From: Xenophilus sp. E41
Lineage (GTDB): Bacteria > Pseudomonadota > Gammaproteobacteria > Burkholderiales > Burkholderiaceae_C
DNA: 38,851 nt
Reading direction: 5' to 3'
Assembly: GCF_003671765.1 (NCBI RefSeq)
Contig: NZ_QPIB01000032.1
Span: 1 to 38,851, forward strand
The position numbers and the translations under genes were made by a program. Shown piece after piece: positions 8,979-19,354 of the stretch. Position 1 is the first letter of the stretch; every line of letters starts with the position of its first letter. The notes below the pieces were generated by a model. The model had not been told where the DNA came from, made no database searches, and saw only the letters and a program-made list of their open reading frames with translations.

Positions 8979-9448
8979 GAGAATTGAACTTGCCCTTCGG
9001 GCAGGAGATAGGATACGAGCGCACGACCTTGCGAAACATTCGACAGGTGGGCACTGCCCGGGGGATAGACGAGCCACCCGGCCGGGTGCTGGTCGAAGCG
9101 TGCATCAAGGTCCGGAGGCTTGATCAGGTCGATCTCGCAATGCGGGTGCGTGTGGTCCGGTTCTGCGACGTCACGCATTTCAACGACGTCGACAGAGAAC
9201 CGCGCAAGGTCATCTGCTGGCTTGAAGATGCGGCCGTAGCAGATGTCACCTGCTTCCCGTGTGCGCAACCATCCAGCATCGACCCCCGCTTCGCACGCGG
9301 CCTTCAGATGTGTAAATGTGGGTGACTGCGGCCCGGGGGGCGTGTTGAGCCACGCCTGGAGCGAGGCGTCGAGCGGCCGGACGCGCAGTGCGCTGGCGAA
9401 GTCAACCAGCAGGGCACGGGATGTCTCGGGCGTAGATGTTGTTGTCAT
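8975..9448 (-). CDS. DUF4863 family protein of the box operon
   Basis: 157 residues, small cupin-like protein with HTHPHCEIDLIKP and GWLVYPPGSAHLSNVSQG, which could form a metal site. The family (DUF4863) contains 4-hydroxylaminobenzoate lyase PnbB and also members sitting between boxD and boxR in many Betaproteobacteria, whose role in benzoyl-CoA metabolism is not established. It is the first gene of the minus-strand box operon, with a divergent promoter region shared with boxR, and overlaps boxD by four bases. A chemistry claim beyond the family name is not justified by the sequence. Confidence 0.75.
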   Translation of the reverse strand: MTTTSTPETSRALLVDFASALRVRPLDASLQAWLNTPPGPQSPTFTHLKAACEAGVDAGWLRTREAGDICYGRIFKPADDLARFSVDVVEMRDVAEPDHTHPHCEIDLIKPPDLDARFDQHPAGWLVYPPGSAHLSNVSQGRALVSYLLPEGQVQFS

Positions 9449-9493
9449 CGCAGGTCTTCGCTGACTCCAATGGCGCCGCGACGCGCACTAAAT

Positions 9494-9547
9494 TGCATAC
9501 AAGCACTTTAGTGCTGTAGAGTGGCGCTGTCAAGCACTATACTGCAT
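9494..9547. promoter_or_regulatory. Candidate BoxR operators in the boxD/boxR divergent promoter
   Basis: Two copies of a 17-base motif, CAAGCACTTTAGTGCTG at 9500-9516 and CAAGCACTATACTGCAT at 9531-9547, resemble the two arms found in front of boxC. The first also forms a short palindrome AGCACT-TT-AGTGCT (9502-9515), and a further TGCA lies at 9494-9497. BzdR/BoxR-type regulators are known to recognise TGCA-containing repeats. Binding by this BoxR is inferred from the shared motif and position. Confidence 0.6.
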
Positions 9548-9564
9548 GAACGGATTGTCCCGGC

Positions 9565-10491
9565 TTGTCTTCGGCCTTGTCACGTGGCGTGGATTGGCCA
9601 TCTGGGCGTCGGGATGTCGACGCGCAGTCGCTGTCGCTGGGTCCGCGTGTGCGCATGCTGCGCGCGCGTGCAGCCATGACTCGCCGGCAACTGGCGGTTC
9701 GCGCTGGCGTGAGCGAACGTCATCTTGCGAGCCTCGAGAGTGGCGTGGGCAATCCTTCTGTGGTTGTGTTGCACAACGTTGCCCAAGCATTGGGCTGCTC
9801 GCTGGTGGAGCTCATTGGAGACTTCAGCACGGAGACTCCGGAATGGATGCTACTGCGTCAGGTCCTAGCTCGGCTGGACGAGCGGGCGCTGGGAAGGGTC
9901 AGGCAAGCGATCGAGCGGATGTTGCGGATCGGAAGCGACCAGGGGGAGGGGCCGCTCAGGCGAACCCGGATGGCCCTTGTCGGCCTTCGCGGAGCAGGTA
10001 AGTCCACGGTCGGAAGGTTGTTGGCGAAGGCGCTGGAGCTGCTTCGTGTGGAGCTGTCGGCCGAGATCGAGAAGGTCAGCGACTGCGGCGTGGTCGAGAT
10101 CCAGTCGTTGTAAGGCCGGAACGCCTATCGTCGCTACGAACGTAGGGCGCTAGAAGACGTCTTGCGCATGCACCAACATATGGTGCTCGTGACGCCGGGC
10201 GGCATCGTCAATGACCCGTCGACCTTTGGTGCACTCCTGTCCCATTGCACGTCGGTCTGGCTGCAGGCCAGTGCGAGGGAGCACCTGCGCCGTGCTCAAG
10301 CCCAGGGTGACCTGCGGCCCATGCGGGCCAATCCTGAAGCTTTGCAGGACCTCGAGTGCATCTTGGCCAGTCGCGCACCCTTCTACGGCAAGGCAGACCT
10401 GTGCATCGACACAAATGGGCTTACACCAGGAAGAGTGCTTCATAAGCTGCTGGGGCAGCTGGGTGACACCTCACTTCGGGCGAATGTGTAA
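9565..10491 (+). pseudogene. boxR: Benzoyl-CoA-responsive regulator (XRE plus shikimate-kinase-like), interrupted by an in-frame stop
   Basis: The frame from a TTG at 9565 (or GTG at 9589) encodes an XRE DNA-binding domain (MTRRQLAVRAGVSERHLASL), then a linker and a shikimate-kinase-like domain with P-loop GLRGAGKST. A TAA at 10111-10113 stops it after 182 residues. The same frame continues without a shift as GRNAYRRYERRALEDVL and VTPGGIVNDPSTF through to the TAA at 10491, giving the ~300-residue length of BoxR. In relatives the stop position holds Tyr (LYG), so TAT/TAC to TAA is the likely change. The C-terminal domain binds benzoyl-CoA in this family. The truncated product would keep the DNA-binding part only. 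Sequencing error or readthrough cannot be excluded. Confidence 0.85.
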
Positions 10492-10492
10492 C

Positions 10493-10540
10493 ATGCATCA
10501 TTGTGCTTGTACTATGTTGAAGACAAGCATTATGATGCAT
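10493..10540. promoter_or_regulatory. Large imperfect palindrome in the boxC promoter, candidate BoxR operator
   Basis: An 18-base left arm (10493-10510) and an 18-base right arm (10523-10540) match at 16 positions across a 12-base spacer. Each arm begins or ends with ATGCAT and contains a CAAGCA core; read outward each arm is CAAGCAYWATGATGCAT, the motif also seen twice before boxD and boxR. The palindrome begins 2 bases after the boxR stop and ends 37 bases before the boxC start, so it should overlap the boxC promoter. Confidence 0.7.
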
Positions 10541-10577
10541 CTCATCCAAAGCACCTCATCACCAAACAGGAGCCACC

Positions 10578-12236
10578 ATGAGCGAGACACTGCGCGTTGA
10601 CTATCAAACTAGCCCTTCCCAATACAAGCATTGGAAACTCAGCTTCGAAGGACCCGTGGCAACGTTGGCTGCTGACTTCGATGAAAACGGTGGCCTGCGT
10701 CGTGGCTACAAGCTAAAGCTGAATAGTTACGACCTCGGCGTCGACATCGAACTTAACGATGCCATTAATCGGGTTCGTTTCGAGCACCCCGAAGTGCGCA
10801 CCGTAGTCTTGACCAGTGCGAAGGAAAAGGTGTTCTGCTCTGGTGCCAACATCTTCATGTTGGGCGTGTCTAGCCACGCCTGGAAGGTGAACTTCTGCAA
10901 GTTCACGAACGAAACCCGAAACGGCCTGGAAGACTCCTCGGCGAACTCGGGGCTCAAATTCCTCGCCGCGGTCAACGGCGCTTGCGCTGGAGGTGGCTAC
11001 GAACTCGCGCTTGCCTGCGACGAGATTTACCTTGTGGACGACCGCTCCTCCGCAGTGTCGCTGCCTGAGGTGCCTCTGCTTGGCGTCCTGCCTGGTACGG
11101 GCGGTCTAACGCGGGTCACCGACAAGCGTCACGTGCGCCACGACCTTGCGGATATCTTCTGCACCACAAGTGAGGGCGTGCGCGGCCAGCGGGCCAAGGA
11201 TTGGCGCTTGGTCGACGAAGTCGTCAAGCCGGCGAATTTCGCGGCCAAGATCCAGGAGCGAGCGCTGGAACTCGCCGCCGCGAGCGATCGTCCGGCGGAC
11301 GGCAAGGGCGTGGCATTGACGCGGTTGAGTCGCACGATCGAACCTGATGCACTGCGCTATGGCTTGGTGGACGTGGAGATCAACCGCAACAAGCGCACGG
11401 CAACCCTTATCGTCAAGGCACCCGCCGGCGCCCAGCCTTCGACGATTGCCGAGATCGAAGCGGCAGGTGCGGCTTGGTATCCACTGACGCTTGCGCGCGA
11501 GTTGGAAGACGCCATCCTGTCGATGCGCACGAACGAATTGGACATCGGCACCTGGCTCATCAAGACCAAGGGCGACGCCTCGTCCGTTCTTGCGACGGAT
11601 GAGGTGCTGGCAAAGCACAAGGACCATTGGCTGGTGCGCGAGACGATTGGTCTTCTGCGCCGCACGTTCAGCCGCCTGGACGTCAGCAGCCGCAGCCTCA
11701 TCGCGCTCATCGACGCCGGCTCGTGCTTTTCTGGTTCCTTCCTTGAATTGGCCCTGGCTTGCGACCGCATCTACATGCTTTCGCTCCCAGACGATCAGGC
11801 CAACGCTCCCGTGATCACAGTCGGCAAGCTCAACTTCGGCACTTACCCGATGGCGACTGACCAGAGCCGCCTGGGCCGTCGCTTCTATGACGAAGCGCCA
11901 GCGCTTGATGCCGTCCGGGCCGTACTAGGCAAGCCCCTGAACGCGCAGGCCGCATTGGACCTTGGCTTGGTCACCAGCAGCCCCGACGATATCGATTGGG
12001 CGGACGAGACCCGCATCGCGATCGAGGAACGCGTGGCGATGAGTCCCGACGCATTGACGGGCATGGAAGCCAACCTGCGATTCAATGGGGTCGAAAACAT
12101 GGCCAGTCGGGTCTTTGGGCGCCTCACCGCCTGGCAGAACTGGATCTTCCAGCGTCCCAACGCCGTCGGTGAGAGGGGCGCATTGAAGGTCTACGGCAAA
12201 GGCGATAAGGCCGCGTTCGACTGGAACCGCGTCTAG
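10578..12236 (+). CDS. boxC: Benzoyl-CoA-dihydrodiol lyase (2,3-epoxybenzoyl-CoA dihydrolase)
   Basis: 552 residues, the usual length. ATG 10578 has AGGAG eight bases upstream. The enzyme is a duplicated crotonase fold: the N-terminal half shows the oxyanion-hole signatures VFCSGANIFML and NGACAGGGYELALACD, the C-terminal half a second, degenerate repeat (IALIDAGSCFSGSFLELALACD). BoxC opens the ring of 2,3-epoxybenzoyl-CoA with two waters, giving 3,4-dehydroadipyl-CoA semialdehyde plus formate. First gene of the plus-strand operon and directly preceded by the palindrome described at 10493-10540. Its third codon positions are mixed, unlike boxB. Confidence 0.95.
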   Translation: MSETLRVDYQTSPSQYKHWKLSFEGPVATLAADFDENGGLRRGYKLKLNSYDLGVDIELNDAINRVRFEHPEVRTVVLTSAKEKVFCSGANIFMLGVSSHAWKVNFCKFTNETRNGLEDSSANSGLKFLAAVNGACAGGGYELALACDEIYLVDDRSSAVSLPEVPLLGVLPGTGGLTRVTDKRHVRHDLADIFCTTSEGVRGQRAKDWRLVDEVVKPANFAAKIQERALELAAASDRPADGKGVALTRLSRTIEPDALRYGLVDVEINRNKRTATLIVKAPAGAQPSTIAEIEAAGAAWYPLTLARELEDAILSMRTNELDIGTWLIKTKGDASSVLATDEVLAKHKDHWLVRETIGLLRRTFSRLDVSSRSLIALIDAGSCFSGSFLELALACDRIYMLSLPDDQANAPVITVGKLNFGTYPMATDQSRLGRRFYDEAPALDAVRAVLGKPLNAQAALDLGLVTSSPDDIDWADETRIAIEERVAMSPDALTGMEANLRFNGVENMASRVFGRLTAWQNWIFQRPNAVGERGALKVYGKGDKAAFDWNRV

Positions 12237-12339
12237 GTCGTCACGGCTTTCGCAGATCGCCGCGATTCGCCCGACGAATGACCGCGGAGGCCTGCCTTGG
12301 AGTTTCCGTGTCATTCGTCATCAAGCCAAGGAGCCAAGG

Positions 12340-13764
<1,425 letters not shown>

Positions 13765-13766
13765 CC

Positions 13767-13790
13767 GACAAGGCGCCGCTGCGCCTTGTC
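13767..13790 (+). terminator. Strong hairpin three bases after boxB
   Basis: GACAAGGCGC (13767-13776) and GCGCCTTGTC (13781-13790) form a perfect 10-bp stem with a four-base loop, CGCT. No T-run follows, so a role in mRNA stability or attenuation between boxB and boxA is as likely as termination. A second GC-rich repeat lies around 13810-13830. Confidence 0.5.
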
Positions 13791-13873
13791 GAGATCCGCG
13801 GACGACGACGGCCCCGGCGCGTACCGGGCCGTATCGCTTGCGATGCGCCATCTACAAGAAGCGGAGACTTACC

Positions 13874-15154
13874 ATGAACCTGGCTGAAATGTCCGTCATT
13901 CAGCAGCACCTTATCGACCCGGAGATCTGCATTCGGTGCAACACCTGCGAAGCGACCTGTCCGGTGGACGCGATCACCCACGACAACCGAAACTATGTGG
14001 TGGATGCAGACAAGTGCAACCTGTGCATGGCATGCGTTCCCCCTTGTCCGACCGGTAGCATCGACAACTGGCGCACCATGCCCAAGGCGAAGACGTACAG
14101 CCTAGAGGCTCAGCTGGAATGGGACACGTTGCCGGACCCGCTGAGCGGGGAGACCCTTGCAGCCGCGGGCGCCACCGAGCAGGCGATCGCGGCGGCCGCT
14201 GCAATGCCCGCCCAGCAGCCTGCCGTCGATGCAGCTGAAATCCCGTTCAACAGCGCGCAGTATGGCGCCACCGTCGCTCCGTGGAGTGCTGCACACCCAT
14301 ACACAAACCTCTACGGCGGGCGATCGAGCGAAAAGTTCATATCCGCGACAGTGACAGGCAACGTCCGAGTCACAGAGGTGGGAAAGGACTACGACACCCA
14401 TCACATCGTCCTGGACTTCGGTGTGCAACCGTTCCCGGTGCTGGAAGGCCAAAGCATCGGCGTGATACCCCCAGGCGCAGACGACAAGGGCAGGCCGCAC
14501 CATGCTCGACAGTACAGCCTTGCAAGTGCACGCAACGGTGAACGTCCCGGGTACAACAACATTTCGTTGACGATCAAGCGGGTCCTCGAGGATCACAAGG
14601 GGCGGCCGGTGCGCGGTGTCGCCAGCAACTACATGTGCGACCTGGAAGTTGGAGACAAGGTCCAGGTCATCGGGCCGTTCGGCGCGAGCTTTTTGATGCC
14701 GAACCATCCGAGAAGTCATGTCGTCATGATCTGCACGGGTACCGGGTCGGCCCCAATGCGCGCCATGACTGAATGGCGACGACGACTACGCAAGGGTGGC
14801 AATTTCGAGGGCGGAAAGATGATGCTGTTCTTCGGGGCGCGAACCAAGGAAGAACTGCCGTACTTCGGCCCGCTGTGTAGCTTGCCCAAGGACTTCATCG
14901 ATATCCATCTGGCGTTCAGCCGTACGCCTGGCGCACCCAAGCGCTACGTTCAGGACCTGATGCGAGAGCGTGCTGCGGATCTTGCCGAACTGCTGCAAGA
15001 CGCTAATGCACACTTCTACGTTTGCGGCCTCAAGGCCATGGAAGAGGGCGTAGTGCTCGCCCTGAAGGATGTCGCGACACAGGCCGGCCTTGACTGGGAC
15101 GAAATCGGAGGCGCTCTGAAACGCAGCGGGCGACTTCATCTGGAGACCTACTGA
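13874..15154 (+). CDS. boxA: Benzoyl-CoA 2,3-epoxidase, reductase subunit
   Basis: 426 residues from ATG 13874 (GGAG eight bases upstream), starting [17 protein letters not shown] as BoxA proteins do. Two [4Fe-4S] ferredoxin motifs stand at the N-terminus: C19, C22, C25, C29 and C48, C51, C54, C58. A ferredoxin-NADP reductase module follows, with the FAD motif [11 protein letters not shown] and the NADPH motif [15 protein letters not shown]. It moves electrons from NADPH to BoxB. The stop TGA overlaps the ATG of the next gene by one base, tying ring epoxidation to the beta-oxidation genes that follow. Confidence 0.95.
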   Translation: MNLAEMSVIQQHLIDPEICIRCNTCEATCPVDAITHDNRNYVVDADKCNLCMACVPPCPTGSIDNWRTMPKAKTYSLEAQLEWDTLPDPLSGETLAAAGATEQAIAAAAAMPAQQPAVDAAEIPFNSAQYGATVAPWSAAHPYTNLYGGRSSEKFISATVTGNVRVTEVGKDYDTHHIVLDFGVQPFPVLEGQSIGVIPPGADDKGRPHHARQYSLASARNGERPGYNNISLTIKRVLEDHKGRPVRGVASNYMCDLEVGDKVQVIGPFGASFLMPNHPRSHVVMICTGTGSAPMRAMTEWRRRLRKGGNFEGGKMMLFFGARTKEELPYFGPLCSLPKDFIDIHLAFSRTPGAPKRYVQDLMRERAADLAELLQDANAHFYVCGLKAMEEGVVLALKDVATQAGLDWDEIGGALKRSGRLHLETY

Positions 15155-15948
15155 TGTCGGCGACCACAATCCACATCGATCGTGCGGCCAATGGCGTCGC
15201 AACGGTCACCATGTCACGGCCGGAGGTTTTCAATGCCTTCGACGAGAAGATGATCACCGAACTAGATCGTGCATATGAGCAACTTTCCGCAGACAGCAGC
15301 GTTCGTGTCGTCGTGCTTGCAGGACGCGGAAGGCACTTTTCCGCGGGAGCTGATCTCCAGTGGATGCGGCGTGCAAGCGAGGCCAGCTTCGATTGGAATC
15401 TAGGGGATGCGCGAAGGTTCGCAGGCATGCTCGCACGCATCGATGCATGTCCCAAGCCCACGATTGCTCGGGTTCAAGGTGCGGCGCTCGGCGGCGGCGT
15501 TGGACTGGCATGCGCCTGCGACGTCGCGATCGCTTCGGAAGACGCCAGTTTCGCCGTGAGCGAGGCCAAATTCGGCATCCTTCCGTCGGTCATCGGCCCT
15601 TATCTGACCAACGCGGTCGGAAAGCGACAGGCCAAGCGGCTTGCACTCACCACCGAGCGGTTTCGTGCTGGTGAGGCACTGGCGATGGGGATGCTGCAAC
15701 AAGTTGTGGTTGTTGAAGAGCTGGACGCGGCGGTGAATCGATGCGTCTCCCAACTTCTGCAGGGCGGCCCGAATTCGCAGCTCGAGGTGAAGGCGCTCTT
15801 CTCCCGACTCGATGTGGGACCGATCACTCGCGACGTGAGGGAGTTGACGGCACAGACCATCGCGCGCGTCCGTGGAACGGAGGAAGCCAAGGAAGGGTTT
15901 GCGGCGTTCCTGGGCAAGCGTCCTGCTGCATGGGTGCCGCAACCATGA
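15154..15948 (+). CDS. Enoyl-CoA hydratase/isomerase family protein
   Basis: 264 residues. Crotonase fold with oxyanion-hole segments HFSAGADLQWM and GAALGGGVGLACACDV and the acidic segment SEAKFGILPSVIGPY. The FSAGADLQWM form is close to methylglutaconyl-CoA hydratase-type members, but the operon places it after ring cleavage, so isomerisation or hydration of dehydroadipyl-CoA is the plausible task. It starts on the boxA stop (TGATG) and its own stop overlaps the next start (ATGA). Confidence 0.85.
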   Translation: MSATTIHIDRAANGVATVTMSRPEVFNAFDEKMITELDRAYEQLSADSSVRVVVLAGRGRHFSAGADLQWMRRASEASFDWNLGDARRFAGMLARIDACPKPTIARVQGAALGGGVGLACACDVAIASEDASFAVSEAKFGILPSVIGPYLTNAVGKRQAKRLALTTERFRAGEALAMGMLQQVVVVEELDAAVNRCVSQLLQGGPNSQLEVKALFSRLDVGPITRDVRELTAQTIARVRGTEEAKEGFAAFLGKRPAAWVPQP

Positions 15949-17522
15949 GCGGCAGCGATACGATCAAAGCTTCGCCGGTCCTCGTAGTTGGGGCGGGCAT
16001 CATGGGCGCGGGCATCGCGCAGGTCGCAGCGCAGGCAGGTCAAGCCGTCTTCCTCTTCGACTTGCGGGTGGGTGCTGCTGTTCGTGCGAAAGAACGGCTA
16101 CGTGATACCTTGGATCGTCTGGTGACCAAGGGAAAGCTTACACGAGCCGAGGTCGATGCGACGCTTGCGCGAATCGAGCCCATTGAGCAGTTGGCGCAGG
16201 GCGCTTCCGCTGGTGTGGCTATCGAAGCCATCGTGGAGAGCCTGGATGCGAAGCAGGCATTGATGCGGCAACTGGAGGTCGCACTGCCCTCAACTTCTAT
16301 CCTGGCGACGAATACGTCGTCGATCAGCGTGACGGCTATCGCTAAGGGTCTTGCTAACCCGGGACGCGTGGTCGGGATGCACTTCTTCAACCCCGTTCCA
16401 CTAATGAAGCTCGTGGAAGTGGTTCATGGACTGCAGACGGAGCAGGTCACGGCGGATGCGGTGTTCGAGCTCGCTCAGCATTGGGGCAAGGTTCCTGTGC
16501 ACGCGCGCAGCACGCCCGGGTTCATCGTGAACCGCATCGCCCGGCCGTTCTATGCGGAAACGCTCGCAATCCTTCAGGAGCGGGGCGCAAGGGTTGAAGA
16601 AGTAGATGCCTGCCTCATGGCTGCGGGGTTCCGGATGGGCCCATGCGCCCTGATGGACCTAATCGGTCACGACACGAATTTGGCCGTCACGAGCTCGGTC
16701 TACGCGGCCAATTTCTTCGACAAGCGGTTCATTCCATCGATCGTGCAGCAGGAGTTGGTGGATGGCGGCCTCTTAGGGCGCAAGTCCGGGCAAGGGTTCT
16801 ACAACTACGGCGAAGGCAGCGTCGCCACACTCCCGTTACCTGCCAGCGGGGCCGGCGCAGTCTCTCCCCGGAGCCGCGTGATCGTGCACGGCGTTGGGCC
16901 ACATGCGGCGTGGTTCGTCGAGAGTGTTGGCCGCATCACCAAGCGTCAGGTGGAGCGCGAGGTCGAATCCAGTTGGATCGGCCTGTCAATCGAAGATGTC
17001 AAGCTCGCGATGACCGATGGCCGGACCGCGTATGACTTGGCTGCCGCGGGAGTCGGTTCGAACGTCGCGGTATTTGACCGCTTCGATCCGAAGCGCGTAT
17101 CACTCGAGATTGCCTTGCCATTGGCATTCTCGATCGAAGGTCAGGCAAGCGCGCAGGCATCTCGCGTCGCACGGGACTGGCTTGGTGCGATGGGCTTCCA
17201 TCCGGTGCCGATGAAGGATCTCCCCGGTCTCGTTGTCGCGCGCACTATGGCGATGCTCATCAACGAGGCGGCGGATGCGGTATGGCAGGGCGTTTGCTCC
17301 CAAGCGGCGGCTGACTCGGCGATGAAGCTTGGCGTCAACTACCCCAAGGGTCCCTTCGAGTGGCTTCGCGACTGGGCCGGCACAACCGGTCGGGGGGCCG
17401 CAGGCGTCACTGCGATGCTCGATGCACTCGACAGTCACTACCGTGGCGAGCGCTATCGCGCCAGTCCATTGCTGAGAAGACAAGCGCACTGGACGATTCC
17501 CGCCAACAAGGAAACGTCATGA
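15945..17522 (+). CDS. 3-hydroxyacyl-CoA dehydrogenase (PaaH-like)
   Basis: 525 residues, about the length of PaaH. Start ATG 15945 overlaps the previous stop. NAD-binding VLVVGAGIMGAGIAQVAAQ near residue 12; family signature GMHFFNPVPLMKLVEVV; C-terminal 3HCDH helices (STPGFIVNRIARPFYAE) and a second 3HCDH repeat in the last ~100 residues. In the pathway it would oxidise 3-hydroxyadipyl-CoA to 3-oxoadipyl-CoA. A thiolase to finish the route is not in this window. Four-base overlap with the following gene. Confidence 0.88.
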   Translation: MSGSDTIKASPVLVVGAGIMGAGIAQVAAQAGQAVFLFDLRVGAAVRAKERLRDTLDRLVTKGKLTRAEVDATLARIEPIEQLAQGASAGVAIEAIVESLDAKQALMRQLEVALPSTSILATNTSSISVTAIAKGLANPGRVVGMHFFNPVPLMKLVEVVHGLQTEQVTADAVFELAQHWGKVPVHARSTPGFIVNRIARPFYAETLAILQERGARVEEVDACLMAAGFRMGPCALMDLIGHDTNLAVTSSVYAANFFDKRFIPSIVQQELVDGGLLGRKSGQGFYNYGEGSVATLPLPASGAGAVSPRSRVIVHGVGPHAAWFVESVGRITKRQVEREVESSWIGLSIEDVKLAMTDGRTAYDLAAAGVGSNVAVFDRFDPKRVSLEIALPLAFSIEGQASAQASRVARDWLGAMGFHPVPMKDLPGLVVARTMAMLINEAADAVWQGVCSQAAADSAMKLGVNYPKGPFEWLRDWAGTTGRGAAGVTAMLDALDSHYRGERYRASPLLRRQAHWTIPANKETS

Positions 17523-18328
17523 GCAGTTCTAACTTGAGCGGCCTCGGGCCGCATTTGGCGGTGAGGCTATGCGACGATGGCGTCGCGGAGGTCGTGTTCG
17601 GCCCTCCCGGCGGCATGCCTTTTGCGGATGCGCAAGGGCATGCTCGCCTTGGAACGATCTGGCGCGAACTTCAGACCACCCCTGGCGTTCGCAGCCTCCT
17701 CGTGCGAAGTGAGGGCAAAGGCTTCTGCGCGGGGGGAACCCCTGAGGTGGTTCAGTCAATGCTTGACAGTGAGTACGCGAGGCTGCGCGTGATGCAGGAG
17801 GGGCGGGCGATCGTTCAGGGAATGATTGACTGCGACCTGCCCATCGTCTCAGCGATCAACGGGGCAGCAGTGGGCGCTGGCGCGGCGGTTGCCTTGCTTG
17901 CGGACATATCTGTGGCGGGTCATAAGGCAAAGATCATTGACGGTCACACCAAGCTCGGTGTCGCGGCAGGCGACCATGCGGCGGTACTCTGGCCGTTGCT
18001 CTGTGGAATGGCCAAGGCCAAGTACCACTTGCTGATGTGCAACACCATCGATGGCCGGGAAGCCGAAAGGATCGGGCTGGTAAGTCTGGCAGTGGCGGAC
18101 GACGAGTTAGACACGACTGCACGCGAAATCGCGCACAAGCTCGCGCAGGGTAGCCCAACCGCGCTGGCGTTCACGAAACGCTCGCTGAACCATTGGTTGC
18201 GAATGGCTTGGCCTGCATTCGAGCATTCTTTGGCCCTGGAGATCCTTGGCTTCGCGGGCCAGGATGCTCGGGAGGGTTTCGCTGCGCTCAATGAGCGACG
18301 CCCTCCTCGCTTCGGAGCGGACGCGTGA
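17519..18328 (+). CDS. Enoyl-CoA hydratase family protein
   Basis: 269 residues from ATG 17519, overlapping the upstream stop. Crotonase-type oxyanion segments GFCAGGTPEVVQ and NGAAVGAGAAVALLADISVA are present, with HTKLGVAAGDHAAVLWP where other members carry catalytic acids; the usual Glu is not obvious there, which is common in this AGD-containing subgroup. Two crotonase genes in one operon suggest that one is a double-bond isomerase (3,4- to 2,3-dehydroadipyl-CoA) and the other the hydratase; which is which is not decided by the sequence. Confidence 0.82.
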   Translation: MSSSNLSGLGPHLAVRLCDDGVAEVVFGPPGGMPFADAQGHARLGTIWRELQTTPGVRSLLVRSEGKGFCAGGTPEVVQSMLDSEYARLRVMQEGRAIVQGMIDCDLPIVSAINGAAVGAGAAVALLADISVAGHKAKIIDGHTKLGVAAGDHAAVLWPLLCGMAKAKYHLLMCNTIDGREAERIGLVSLAVADDELDTTAREIAHKLAQGSPTALAFTKRSLNHWLRMAWPAFEHSLALEILGFAGQDAREGFAALNERRPPRFGADA

Positions 18329-18771
18329 AGTTCGAGGAGTTCTACCAGGGTCAAGTGATCTCGGCTGGTCCATATCAGGTCGATGCGGACGAGGTGATCC
18401 GGTTTGCCGGTGAATACGACCCGCAATGGTTTCACGTCGATCCGCAGGCGGCGTCGGCCGGGCCGTTCGGCGGACTCATTGCAAGCGGGTGGCACACCTG
18501 CGCCATCTCGATGCGTCTCGTGGCCGATGCAGCGTTGAAGGGCTCTGAGTCATTTGCCTCGCCGGGCATTGAGCAGATTCGGTGGCCGCACCCGGTTCGG
18601 CCTGGCGACGAGTTGTACCTTCGAGCCACGGTAATAGAGGTGCGGCGATCGCGGTCTCGCCCTGAGCTTGGGATCTTGCGATGGCGCTGGCAGCTGCTCA
18701 ACACAGATCAGCTCCAGGTGCTGGACCTGACGGCAACCAGCATGTTCGACCTGGTCAAGCCAGCTCCCTAA
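18325..18771 (+). CDS. MaoC-like hot-dog dehydratase
   Basis: 148 residues, GTG start at 18325 overlapping the previous stop (GTGA). A short MaoC-type hot-dog domain with the catalytic Asp/His segment YDPQWFHVDPQAA and the helix GGLIASGWHTCAISMR. Members hydrate enoyl-CoA or act as accessory dehydratases. As the last gene of the continuous boxC-to-maoC operon it may provide a second hydration activity for the dehydroadipyl-CoA steps. No terminator with a T-run follows. Confidence 0.85.
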   Translation: MKFEEFYQGQVISAGPYQVDADEVIRFAGEYDPQWFHVDPQAASAGPFGGLIASGWHTCAISMRLVADAALKGSESFASPGIEQIRWPHPVRPGDELYLRATVIEVRRSRSRPELGILRWRWQLLNTDQLQVLDLTATSMFDLVKPAP

Positions 18772-18924
18772 AGGCTGCCGGGCAAGGCGATGGGGCCGCG
18801 CGCCCATGCACGATGTATGCGTCAGGGCGCTGCGATGCTCCCTTGCCGGTCTCGGGGCAGTTCCGGTGCACGCTGAAGAGCGGCCAGGGCTCTAGAGCTC
18901 CGAAACTGCTGTGCGCGTTGCGAA

Positions 18925-18957
18925 ACACCCACCATAACGCCCAATTATGGTAGGTGT
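18925..18957. repeat. 33-bp inverted repeat with 13-bp arms and 7-bp spacer, tyrosine-recombinase-site shape
   Basis: Left arm ACACCCACCATAA (18925-18937) and right arm TTATGGTAGGTGT (18945-18957) match at 12 of 13 positions around a 7-base centre CGCCCAA. A smaller repeat GTGCT/AGCAC (18956-18974) encloses an A-tract. There is no T-run on either outer side, so it is a poor intrinsic terminator. The 13-7-13 layout equals that of core crossover sites of tyrosine recombinases. I see no second copy in the window and no recombinase gene. Confidence 0.45.
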
Positions 18958-19328
18958 GCTCAAAAAATAAGCACCTGGCATTCGGGGGAAGCAGGGCGCC
19001 TTGCGTTGTGCACGGCTGGCTGCTTTGCAGCGATTGTAGGCAGTGATCTAGAGGCCGCGAACTGACGCTCAGCAAAGTACAGTTGGCAGCGTCGCCCATC
19101 TCGCGGAAAGCTGTGCCGATCTGGACGAGCGTGGCTAGTTCCATCCTCACTTTGTCAGTGTCACGGAGCATTCTGAGCATGGGCGAGGTTGTGCACACCG
19201 GTCTGCATCCAATGGGCAAGGGCACTCTGCTCTCGCTGGAACCGCTTCGTTCCGGTGGTGGAGGGCCGAGGATTCACTTCAATGATGTTCTAGTGTCTCA
19301 GGCTCCGATCCGGTGAGGTCCGGCCCCG

Positions 19329-19354
19329 CCACCATACGGGTGGAGGTCCTTTTT
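19329..19354 (+). terminator. Weak hairpin followed by T5
   Basis: CCACC (19329-19333) and GGTGG (19339-19343) form a five-pair stem with loop ATACG; six bases later a run of five T follows. The stem is short and the spacing is longer than usual, so this is only a possible terminator. Confidence 0.25.

Noticed and set aside
18755-19225. Minus-strand 156-residue frame in the island border
   Set aside because: Overlaps the end of the MaoC gene and the inverted repeat; no family or ribosome site to support it.
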